Source: Acidobacteriota bacterium
GTDB taxonomy: Bacteria > Acidobacteriota > Terriglobia > Acidiferrales > UBA7541
Length of the DNA stretch: 15,703 nt
Direction of reading: 5' to 3'
NCBI GenBank assembly: GCA_003131705.1
Contig: PKUY01000013.1
Location: 14,435-30,137 of the forward strand
Part shown: piece after piece, positions 6,728 through 13,423 of the stretch
How the letters are laid out: each line of letters opens with the position of its first letter
How positions within the stretch are numbered: the stretch's first letter is position 1
Program-made: the position numbers and the translations under genes
Notes under the pieces: generated by a model
Databases searched by the model: none
Told to the model about the DNA's origin: nothing
Seen by the model: only the letters and a program-made list of their open reading frames with translations

Positions 6728-7408
6728 ATGCTCAAATCGAACGGAAAACCGAGTCTGAAGGTCTGTTTGCTCTCGCCGCACCCGATGGTTTTGGACGAGT
6801 TCCATCGCTTGCTGGAGGATTCAGGTTTCCAGATCACCTCGAAGCAACTCGACTCGATGCTGGCGCCGGATCTGCGCAACCTCGATATTCCTCGCGCCGC
6901 GGTGTACGTGATTGACGCCCACGCCGCACGTCAGGCTACCGGAGCTTTGCTGAGCAATATCCTCGAGCGCTACGCGACGGCCCGCCTGTTGGTCGGCGGG
7001 GACAAGCTTAAAGAGGCGGACAGCTATTCTCTACTCCGCCAGGGGGCGAAGGGAATCCTGACCTATGCGGAAGCCCGCGAGCAGCTTCCTCTGGCGCTAC
7101 CCCAAGTCGCTGCCGGGGGCATATGGGTCCCACGCCCAGTTCTTTCCCGCTTCGTGGACTCAATTCTGAGCAGCACACAGGGCCGCCGCCTACGTATGGA
7201 CTCCCCGAACGAACTCAGCCGTCGCGAACAAGAAGTGCTCGCCAGCCTACTGGAAAACCTGGCCAACAAGGAAGTGGCGGAGCGTCTGCATATTTCAGAG
7301 CGGACCGTAAAGTTTCACGTATCCAACCTCCTCGCTAAATTCGGAGTTCGCCGCCGGGCCGACTTGATCCTGCTCTGCTACCAGCGCCGCAACGTCGCTG
7401 GGGCATAG
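6728..7408 (+). CDS. LuxR/NarL-type regulator with degenerate receiver domain
   Basis: 226 residues. The N-terminal part (about 10-125) is laid out like a response-regulator receiver, but the acidic pair after strand 1 is replaced by SPHP (KVCLLSPHPM), strand 4 (ARLLVGG) lacks the usual Ser/Thr and strand 5 (KGILTY) lacks the Lys. Only D63 (YVIDAHA) sits where the phospho-acceptor would be. The C-terminal LuxR HTH (about 160-222) is intact: LSRREQEVLASL, then HISERTVKFHVSNLLAKFGV. It is probably a DNA-binding regulator not controlled by standard phosphorylation. The ATG at 6728 lacks a strong ribosome binding site. It lies 120 bases after the orphan activator on the same strand. Target genes are not evident. 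Confidence 0.88.
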   Translation: MLKSNGKPSLKVCLLSPHPMVLDEFHRLLEDSGFQITSKQLDSMLAPDLRNLDIPRAAVYVIDAHAARQATGALLSNILERYATARLLVGGDKLKEADSYSLLRQGAKGILTYAEAREQLPLALPQVAAGGIWVPRPVLSRFVDSILSSTQGRRLRMDSPNELSRREQEVLASLLENLANKEVAERLHISERTVKFHVSNLLAKFGVRRRADLILLCYQRRNVAGA

Positions 7409-7469
7409 TTTCTTCGCTCCCACCACCCTTTCCCGACTCGTATTGCAATCCAGAGCCTGCGGGGTTGGC

Positions 7470-7478
7470 TGCTATAAT
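7470..7478 (+). promoter_or_regulatory. Extended -10 sigma70-type promoter for mtaB
   Basis: TGCTATAAT contains a perfect TATAAT (7473-7478) preceded by the TGn of an extended -10 element. No good -35 hexamer is seen at 16-18 bases (TTGCAA lies 24 bases upstream), which is usual for extended -10 promoters. The start would be near 7485, about 38 bases before the mtaB ATG. Confidence 0.55.
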
Positions 7479-7522
7479 CCCTGCCTTGATGTTCCGAAAA
7501 CACCCTTGGCCCTATTAGCACT

Positions 7523-8929
7523 ATGGCAACCTTTTCCATCGAAAACTTCGGATGTCGCGCGACCGATGCCGACGCTACTGCCATTCGCCGCGAACTGCTG
7601 GCTGATGGCTTGACGGTCGTCGCCGAGCACACCTCGGCCGACTTCGTGGTTCTGAATACCTGCACGGTGACCGGCGCGGCAGATTCACAGGCGCGCGACG
7701 CGGTTCGAAGAATTCAACGCGCGAATCCCGGCGCACGCATCATTGTCACCGGCTGCTACGCGCAGCGTGCGCCCGACGAGCTTGCGGCGATCGAAGGCGT
7801 TGCGTACGTGGTTGGCAATTCTCATCAGGCGGAAATCCCGAGCGTCGTTCGACATTTAGCGACACGGGGCGTCGAGGGTACCGCACCTGCCGATTTTGTC
7901 CCGGTCGCGCAACTTGCCGATGGCGCCATGTCTCTCTCTCGCGGCCCCGCAAAAATTCTGACCGGCGACATTTTCGCGCAGGCGACCGTGCAGATCGCTC
8001 CGGCCACTTTGATGGCGGGCGATCGCACGCGGCCTATTCTGAAAATTCAGGACGGTTGCAACAATCGCTGCTTCTATTGCGTGATTCCGTTCGTTCGCGG
8101 ACGCAGTCGCAGCCTGACTCCCGACGCCGTCATCCGGGAAGTTCGTACGCTCGCGGCTGTGGGCGCGAAAGAAATCGTTCTGAGCGGAATCAACCTGGGA
8201 AGTTATGGCCGCGACCTTGCTCCGCGTGCGCGGCTCGCCGACGTCGTACGGCGAATTCTCGATGAAACCGATCTCGATCAGCTTCGCTTCAGCTCCATCG
8301 AGCCGCAGGACGTTACCGAGGATTTTGTGGAGTTGGTAGCGTCGTCCGATCGGCTAGCGCATCATTTTCACGTTCCGTTGCAATCGGGCTCCGACCGCAT
8401 CCTTCGCGCGATGCACCGCTGGTATCGCTCCGAGCTCTACGCCCAGCGCGTGCACCTGATCCGCCAATGGCTGCCGAATGCCGCAATCGGCGCGGACGTG
8501 ATCGTCGGATTTCCCGGCGAGACGGACGAAGATTTTCGGGACACCTTGGAATTCATTGAAAACGTTCCGTTCACTTACCTGCACGTATTTTCGTTTTCCG
8601 CGCGTCCGGGAACCGCGGGCGCGACCCTCGGCGATCCCGTCCCTTCGCAGATAATTCGCGAACGAGCCCGCACTTTGCGCACTCTCGGGGAGAAGAAAAC
8701 TTCGGCGTTCCGTGCGTCGCAATCGGGACGTATCATACGCGCGCTGACTCTTGCTCGCAGCGAAAACGACTGGACCGAAGCGCTAACGGGGAATTACCTG
8801 AAAGTGCGAATCTCCGGCCGCCATCCGGCGAATGAATGGCATGAAGTGCGCGTCACCTCTGATCCGCAGCACACCACGGACCGCGTCACTCCGAGCGTAG
8901 CGAGGAATCTCTCTTCATGCATGCCATGA
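7523..8929 (+). CDS. mtaB: tRNA (t6A37) methylthiotransferase MtaB
   Basis: 468 residues of the methylthiotransferase family of radical SAM enzymes. The N-terminal UPF0004 domain carries the three cluster cysteines C11 (NFGCR), C47 (NTCTVT) and C78 (TGCYAQ). The radical SAM domain has C179-N-N-R-C183-F-Y-C186, followed by GINLGSYG, SSIEPQD, HFHVPLQSGSDRIL and GADVIVGFPGET. NFGCR at the N-terminus and the lack of MiaB-type features favour MtaB, which converts t6A to ms2t6A at position 37 of ANN-decoding tRNAs, over MiaB or RimO. A TRAM-like segment spans about 400-445. Oddly, residues 455-468 are encoded by a dispersed repeat element that also supplies the stop codon. The ATG has no clear ribosome binding site. 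Confidence 0.92.
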   Translation: MATFSIENFGCRATDADATAIRRELLADGLTVVAEHTSADFVVLNTCTVTGAADSQARDAVRRIQRANPGARIIVTGCYAQRAPDELAAIEGVAYVVGNSHQAEIPSVVRHLATRGVEGTAPADFVPVAQLADGAMSLSRGPAKILTGDIFAQATVQIAPATLMAGDRTRPILKIQDGCNNRCFYCVIPFVRGRSRSLTPDAVIREVRTLAAVGAKEIVLSGINLGSYGRDLAPRARLADVVRRILDETDLDQLRFSSIEPQDVTEDFVELVASSDRLAHHFHVPLQSGSDRILRAMHRWYRSELYAQRVHLIRQWLPNAAIGADVIVGFPGETDEDFRDTLEFIENVPFTYLHVFSFSARPGTAGATLGDPVPSQIIRERARTLRTLGEKKTSAFRASQSGRIIRALTLARSENDWTEALTGNYLKVRISGRHPANEWHEVRVTSDPQHTTDRVTPSVARNLSSCMP

Positions 8930-8937
8930 AGTGAGAT
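8885..8937 (+). repeat. Dispersed repeat half-element with hairpin at the mtaB 3' end
   Basis: From 8885 the sequence reads GTCACTCCGAGCGTAGCGAG and continues GAATCTC. This is related to one arm of the inverted repeat at 13226-13305: 19 of the first 26 positions agree. The 3' part forms a stem between 8907-8919 and 8925-8937 (12 of 13 pairs, loop CATGC) that spans the mtaB TGA at 8927-8929. A partner arm of the inverted repeat is not recognisable after it. The hairpin may also act as a terminator, though no T-run follows. Confidence 0.55.
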
Positions 8938-8998
8938 GGTTCGTCCACCGTATGGCCCGGAACTCCTCGAAATGATTAGGTGCACTCCTTGGAGTCCG

Positions 8999-9376
8999 CT
9001 AATTCTCGAAAATAACCTGTGCCAGGGCGAGGTTGCCGCTATGTGTAATCGTAAGCGAAATATTTTTCACGCCGAGACGGTCGGCGATTCCCCACGCGGC
9101 GCCCGCGAGCCGCAAAGTAGGTTTCCCGCTGGGTTCGCGCGCCACTTCGATGTCTCGCCACCGGACGCCGCGGCTCCAACCGGTGCCGAGCGCTTTCATC
9201 GCCGCTTCTTTGGCGGCAAATCGCGCCGCGTAACGTTCGAACCTGTTCTTGTGGCGTTCGCAGTAGGAAACTTCGCCGGGCGTGAACAGCCGTTCGAGAA
9301 TCGCAGCGCCATGGCGCGTGATCGCAGCTTCAATCCGGTCGATTTCGGCGATGTCCAGGCCCAATCCGACGATCAT
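8999..9376 (-). CDS. acpS: Holo-[acyl-carrier-protein] synthase AcpS
   Basis: 125 residues from the ATG at 9376, the usual AcpS length. The frame is open further upstream to 9583, but the family starts at MIVGLGLDIAEIDRIE. The magnesium ligands correspond to D8 (GLGLDIAEI) and E57 (FAAKEAAMKALGTG), and the family C-terminal strand ISLTITHSGNLALAQVI is present. The enzyme transfers 4'-phosphopantetheine from coenzyme A to a serine of acyl carrier protein, in the cytoplasm. It converges with mtaB (69 bases between stops) and diverges from pgeF. GAGAGG lies just upstream of the ATG as the ribosome binding site, with a rather short spacing. Confidence 0.93.
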   Translation of the reverse strand: MIVGLGLDIAEIDRIEAAITRHGAAILERLFTPGEVSYCERHKNRFERYAARFAAKEAAMKALGTGWSRGVRWRDIEVAREPSGKPTLRLAGAAWGIADRLGVKNISLTITHSGNLALAQVIFEN

Positions 9377-9458
9377 CGTCCTCTCGTAAGCTCCGGCGTT
9401 AAACCAGCAGCGAAGTTCCCAGCGCAAAAAAACTCGCAGCCATAGGAACTGACGCGCG

Positions 9459-9472
9459 ATTATACCTATAAT
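9459..9472. promoter_or_regulatory. Back-to-back -10 hexamers between acpS and pgeF
   Basis: ATTATA-CC-TATAAT holds a perfect TATAAT on the minus strand (9459-9464), about 83 bases before the acpS ATG, and a perfect TATAAT on the plus strand (9467-9472), about 128 bases before the pgeF ATG. Neither has a good -35 hexamer. It is the only A+T-rich stretch in this divergent gap and the plausible promoter for one or both genes. Confidence 0.4.
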
Positions 9473-9482
9473 TGACGATGCG

Positions 9483-9596
9483 ATGAGCATGGTCGTCTCG
9501 ATCGACCAACGGGAGGGACCTCTCTTCGGCGGCACGAATATTCTGATGCTCCGACATACGCGCGAGCATTTAACCACCATCACGGAGCTTCTCTAG
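9483..9596 (+). CDS. Possible 37-residue small protein upstream of pgeF
   Basis: ATG at 9483 to TAG at 9594-9596, in the same frame as pgeF and ending three bases before its ATG. The peptide begins MSMVVSIDQREGPLFGG and ends HLTTITELL. About 72 percent of third codon positions are G or C, as in real genes here, and it follows the TATAAT at 9467-9472. No clear ribosome binding site precedes it. I do not recognise it. It could be a leader peptide coupled to pgeF, an eroded N-terminus or chance. Confidence 0.25.
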   Translation: MSMVVSIDQREGPLFGGTNILMLRHTREHLTTITELL

Positions 9597-9599
9597 CAA

Positions 9600-10637
9600 A
9601 TGACAACCGCTGCGAAAAAAAAGACTGTACCGCGAAAACGCGCACAAGCAGCGACGCGCGCGATCGCAGCGCCGTCCCAGCGTCGATCCGAACCCGCCGC
9701 AAAGCCTGTCGAGTGGAAGCTGCACCAATCGGATGGCTTGGAAATCCTCGAAGCCCCTGCGCTCGCGCGTCTCGGCTGGCTCGTACACGGTTTTAGCACG
9801 CGTCCCGGCGGAGCCAGCAAGCTGACCACAAACGCGATGAGTGGCAGGCGCGCCAGCCGCAAAACGAAGAATGCAAGAACAAATGGCAGCGTGCTAAATC
9901 TCGGCTTCACCGATTGGGATTCCCGCAAGAGCGTGGTCGCCAATCGCAAAAAATTCTTCCACGCGCTCGGCACGGAAAAAATGGAAATTGTCACCCTGCG
10001 CCAGATTCATTCCGATATCGCGCACCGCGTGGATTCATCGAGTGCCCTGGTGAAAGAGGCCGCTCAGGGCGACGCCCTGATCACACGTGAGCCGGGCATC
10101 CTGCTGGTCGTCCAGACTGCGGATTGCATCCCCATTCTTCTCGCCGACACCAAGCGGCACGCCGTCGCCGCGATTCACTCCGGCTGGCGTGGCACGCTGA
10201 ATCGCATTGCTGCAAAAACCCTTGGCCGGATGCAGATGGAGTTCGGCACGCGGCCTGAGGATGTTGTCGCCGCGCTCGGCCCCGGAATTGGACGCTGCTG
10301 CTACGAGGTCGGCCCGGAAGTCGTTGTCGACTTTCACGCAAAGTTTCCGCAGGCGGGCCAGTGGTTTGACGGGCCGTTCGATTCGCTCGCCGCGGGCGAA
10401 AACGACCCGAACTGGTTGCCCTGGCTCACCATGAAGCCCCCCGGTCACCAGCCGCCGCCGTTGGGTGCGAATCTTGATCTGATCGCCGCGAATCGCGCGA
10501 TTCTCACGGATGTGGGCGTACCGCCGGCGCGAGTTTTCTCGTCGGGATTCTGCACAGCCTGTCGAACCGATCTTTTCTTCAGCTACCGCCGCGAACACAC
10601 GACCGGCCGCATGTTGGCCGCTATTGGCATCCGCTGA
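9600..10637 (+). CDS. pgeF: Laccase-domain protein, YfiH/PgeF family (DUF152)
   Basis: 345 residues. The family's metal and active-site residues are visible as H137 (QIHSD), C176 (TADCIPIL) and H193 (AIHSGWRGT), with GDALIT (157-162), AALGPGIGRCCYEVG (224-238) and the C-terminal FCTACRTDLFFSYRRE. Family members have been described as peptidoglycan-editing factors and as purine nucleoside phosphorylases/adenosine deaminases, so the physiological role is uncertain. Two departures from the usual length of about 250: a basic Ala/Lys/Arg-rich N-terminal extension (residues 1-36) and a roughly 20-residue basic insertion at 79-98 before the LNLG motif. GGAG at 9584-9587 is rather far from the ATG. 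It converges with rlmN with 13 bases between the stops. Confidence 0.9.
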   Translation: MTTAAKKKTVPRKRAQAATRAIAAPSQRRSEPAAKPVEWKLHQSDGLEILEAPALARLGWLVHGFSTRPGGASKLTTNAMSGRRASRKTKNARTNGSVLNLGFTDWDSRKSVVANRKKFFHALGTEKMEIVTLRQIHSDIAHRVDSSSALVKEAAQGDALITREPGILLVVQTADCIPILLADTKRHAVAAIHSGWRGTLNRIAAKTLGRMQMEFGTRPEDVVAALGPGIGRCCYEVGPEVVVDFHAKFPQAGQWFDGPFDSLAAGENDPNWLPWLTMKPPGHQPPPLGANLDLIAANRAILTDVGVPPARVFSSGFCTACRTDLFFSYRREHTTGRMLAAIGIR

Positions 10638-10650
10638 CATTCAGGTCTGG

Positions 10651-11751
10651 CTACGAAGGTGGCGCAAGGACTGGCTGTGCCGCAGCAGATTCGAGCAGCG
10701 CCAATTGCCCGCACGCCGCCATTACATCCTGCCCGCGCGAATAGCGCACGAAAGCCATCATGCCTTTGTCGGTGACAATCTTCCGAAACTCTTCGATCCG
10801 CGCCGCATCCGGCTTTTCGTAGGGCAGCTCACCTGGATTCCACGGAATCAGATTGACCTTGGCGCGAAGATTGGCCAGCAGCTTTACAACGCGCCGAGCG
10901 TCATCCGGCGAATCGTTGAATCCGCCAAGCAGGACGTATTCGAACGTCAGCCACTCCCACGGCCGCAGTGGATATTTGCGGCACGCGCCGAGAAGTTTTT
11001 CCAGCGGATATTTGCGATTGATCGGCATGATCCGATCGCGCTGCTCGTCGGATGACGCATTCAGGGAAATGGCGAGCTTCGGACGGACTTTCTCCTGCGC
11101 CAGCCGTTCGATTCCGGGAACGATGCCGCTGGTCGAAAGCGTGGCATGCTTCGGAGAAACGGCGATGGCGTTCGGGTCGAGCAGGATGCGCAGCGCCGAC
11201 ATCACCGCGTCGTAGTTCAGCAGCGGCTCGCCCTGGCCCATCAGCACGATGTTCGTTTGCGGCTTCAGCGATGCGCGATGATCTTCGAGCGCCACGAGCA
11301 CTTGCGCCACAATTTCGCCCACCGTGAGATTGCGCACCAGTCCGAGTGTCGCCGTCAGACAGAACCGGCAATCGACTGCGCAGCCCGCCTGCGTAGAAAT
11401 GCAAACCGTCTGGCGGTTTTCTTCCGGCATGAAAACAGTCTCGATGTTCGCAGGCTTCGCACCCGCACGTGCTCCCTCAAGCTCGAGGACATATCGCACC
11501 GCGCCATCCGACGACTCGTAGCGACGCACCACTTTCGGCAGTACGATCGCCGCTTCGCGTGCCAACCGCTCGCGCAGCGCCGTCGGCAAATTCGTCATCG
11601 CTGCGAAATCAAATCGCCGTTCGGCGTACAGCGCGTGATAAAGCTGCGCGCCGCGGTAGCCCGGCTCGCCGAGAGATTCCAGCCACGCACGCAGTTCTTC
11701 CGCGGATTTTCCAAGCACGTTTGCGCCACTGTCGGAGTTTTCCGGAAACAT
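10651..11751 (-). CDS. rlmN: Dual-specificity 23S rRNA/tRNA adenine C2-methyltransferase RlmN
   Basis: 366 residues from the ATG at 11751 (MFPENSDSG). The open frame runs on to 12945 in the same direction, but that part is antisense to the M16 peptidase and is not coding. The radical SAM cluster cysteines are C124, C128 and C131 (GCAVDCRFC). C117 (TVCIST) and C347 (AACGQL) correspond to E. coli C118 and the methyl-carrying C355, and E104 to the base E105. GQGEPLLNYDAV and SISL-type LAISLNA motifs are also present. The enzyme methylates C2 of A2503 in 23S rRNA and A37 of some tRNAs. AAAGGAAG lies immediately before the ATG, so spacing is tight. It diverges from the peptidase gene, with 159 bases between starts. 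Confidence 0.95.
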   Translation of the reverse strand: MFPENSDSGANVLGKSAEELRAWLESLGEPGYRGAQLYHALYAERRFDFAAMTNLPTALRERLAREAAIVLPKVVRRYESSDGAVRYVLELEGARAGAKPANIETVFMPEENRQTVCISTQAGCAVDCRFCLTATLGLVRNLTVGEIVAQVLVALEDHRASLKPQTNIVLMGQGEPLLNYDAVMSALRILLDPNAIAVSPKHATLSTSGIVPGIERLAQEKVRPKLAISLNASSDEQRDRIMPINRKYPLEKLLGACRKYPLRPWEWLTFEYVLLGGFNDSPDDARRVVKLLANLRAKVNLIPWNPGELPYEKPDAARIEEFRKIVTDKGMMAFVRYSRGQDVMAACGQLALLESAAAQPVLAPPS

Positions 11752-11910
11752 CTTCCTTTGATGATAGCACGCCCGGCGCGACGCGCTTTTCGAGGGCTTC
11801 TCGCACTTCGCGTCACAGCCAGCTCTTAAATCGCACTTGCGCAAAATCATCCCACGATCGGCAAAGCGCCATGACATTTGCTGCAGCGCCGTGCAAGAAT
11901 GGATGAATCC

Positions 11911-13188
11911 ATGTCCACCACACGCAACACCGTGCAGAAGGAAGTTCTGCCCAACGGCCTGGTCGTCATCACCGAGCCGATGGAGCACGTTCATTCGGTT
12001 TCGGTGGGCATTTGGCTGCGCTCGGGATCGCGACGCGAGCCCGCTGAGCTGAACGGCATCTCGCATTTCATCGAGCACATGGTGTTTAAGGGCACGGAAA
12101 CCCGCTCCGCCGAAGCCATCGCCCGCCAGGTCGATTCGATCGGCGGCAATATGGATGCTTTCACAGCGAAGGAATGTATCTGCTTCAACATCAAAGTCCT
12201 CGATGAGCACCTTCCGCTCGCCATGGATGTCCTCAGCGATCTCGTCCTTCATCCCGTCTTCGATGCCGGCGATATCGCGCGCGAGCGCGGCGTCATCCTC
12301 GAAGAAATAAAAATGGACCAGGACAATCCCGACTACCTCGTCCACGAAATCTTCACCCAAAGTTTCTGGAAAGACCACGCCCTTGGTCTGCCGATACTGG
12401 GCACGCGCGACACCGTAAAAAAATTCGAGCGTCCCGTCGTCTCCCGTTTCTATGGACACCACTTCGCGCCCGGCAATCTCATCGTCAGCGCCGCCGGTAA
12501 CCTCGACCACGAGCACTTTGTCGAACTCGTCGCTAAACATTTTGAAAACGTGAAGCCGGCGAAAAACGGATTGCACTCGCCCCAGCCCAAAACTTTTTCC
12601 CGCATCAACCTGCGCAACAAGAAATCGCTGGAGCAGGTCCAGATCTGCATCGGCGTCCCCTCGCATCCCATGGCCCACGAACGCCGCTACGCTTCCTATA
12701 TCCTGAATACGCTGCTCGGAGGAGGCATGAGCTCGCGCCTGTTCCAGAACATCCGCGAGCGCCAGGGGCTCGCCTACTCCATCTACAGCGACCTGAACCC
12801 CTACCGCGACACCGGCTCCATGTGCGTATACGCGGGCACCTCGCGCGAGTCGGCCATCAAAGTTGTCGAGTGCGTCATCGCGGAATTCCGCAACCTGAAA
12901 GCCACGCCCGTTCCCGAAGAAGAACTGCGCCGCTCCAAGGACCAACTCAAAGGCAGCCTCATGCTCTCGCTCGAATCCTCCACCGCGCGCATGTCAAACC
13001 TCGCCCGCCAGGAAATGTACTACGACCATTTCTACGGCCTCGACGAACTTATCGAGCGCATCGAAGCCGTCACCATCGACGACCTTCAACAAACCGCCGA
13101 AGAATTTTTCCGCACCGAGCAGATCGCCGTAACCATCCTCGGCAACCTGACCGGCCTAAAACTAACTCGCGACCAGCTAACGTGCTGA
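11911..13188 (+). CDS. M16 family zinc metallopeptidase (processing-peptidase-like)
   Basis: 425 residues from the ATG at 11911 (MSTTRNTVQKEVLPNGL), chosen because GGATGA at 11901-11906 is a plausible ribosome binding site. The ATG at 11899 is an in-frame alternative that adds four residues. The inverted zinc motif HxxEH is ISHFIEHMVFKGT (H52, E55, H56) with the third ligand E132 in GVILEEIKM. The C-terminal half has the substrate-binding region GGGMSSRLFQNIRERQGLAYS. No signal peptide is seen, so it is predicted cytoplasmic. Single-chain M16B proteases of this length are relatives of mitochondrial processing peptidase and degrade peptides or proteins. The substrate is unknown. The strong inverted repeat at 13226-13305 follows. 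Confidence 0.93.
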   Translation: MSTTRNTVQKEVLPNGLVVITEPMEHVHSVSVGIWLRSGSRREPAELNGISHFIEHMVFKGTETRSAEAIARQVDSIGGNMDAFTAKECICFNIKVLDEHLPLAMDVLSDLVLHPVFDAGDIARERGVILEEIKMDQDNPDYLVHEIFTQSFWKDHALGLPILGTRDTVKKFERPVVSRFYGHHFAPGNLIVSAAGNLDHEHFVELVAKHFENVKPAKNGLHSPQPKTFSRINLRNKKSLEQVQICIGVPSHPMAHERRYASYILNTLLGGGMSSRLFQNIRERQGLAYSIYSDLNPYRDTGSMCVYAGTSRESAIKVVECVIAEFRNLKATPVPEEELRRSKDQLKGSLMLSLESSTARMSNLARQEMYYDHFYGLDELIERIEAVTIDDLQQTAEEFFRTEQIAVTILGNLTGLKLTRDQLTC

Positions 13189-13225
13189 GTGCGGCCTCCC
13201 GTAGATCCACGGCCTAAATCCACAC

Positions 13226-13305
13226 TGTCATCCTGAGCGGAGCGAAGGACCTGCTGTCTCTTGCACCGACAAGAAAGCAGGTCCTTCGCTCCGCTCAGGA
13301 TGACA
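13226..13305. repeat. 30-bp perfect inverted repeat (dispersed element), possible terminator
   Basis: The arms 13226-13255 and 13276-13305 are perfectly complementary over 30 bases and enclose a 20-base loop. The left arm starts TGTCATCCTGAGCGGAGCGA and ends CCTGCT. It lies 38 bases after the peptidase stop and 118 bases before the next gene's ATG. Such GTCATCCTGAGCG-type palindromes recur between genes in several bacterial genomes, notably Acidobacteriota as far as I recall. A folded transcript would be a very stable hairpin that could stop transcription or protect mRNA ends. A related half-element sits at 8885. Confidence 0.9.
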
Positions 13306-13423
13306 ACTTTTGGAATTATGTTGCGAATTTGCGGAACCCGACGCTGGGGCGGGAATCATCCAAGCCCCAGCCTCCCCATCCCTGCGTGTTATTCTGTTCG
13401 GCTGTTATCAAACGGATTCCCCA

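Noticed and set aside
8984..8995. ACTCC-TT-GGAGT as a terminator between mtaB and acpS
   Set aside because: The stem is only 5 bp and lacks a T-run on either strand, so it is too weak to call.
11761..11769. TGCTATCAT as an extended -10 promoter of rlmN on the minus strand
   Set aside because: It would start transcription only about three bases before the ATG and cut off the apparent ribosome binding site; there is no -35 element.
11752..12945. Long minus-strand open frame continuing upstream of rlmN across the M16 peptidase gene
   Set aside because: The translation has no domain outside RlmN, while the plus strand here encodes a clear M16 peptidase. RlmN has a good family-type start at 11751.
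13310..13423. Upstream TTG start for the membrane protein
   Set aside because: It begins four bases after the inverted repeat, and the 38 extra residues lack hydrophobic or domain character; the ATG at 13424 leads directly into the first membrane segment.
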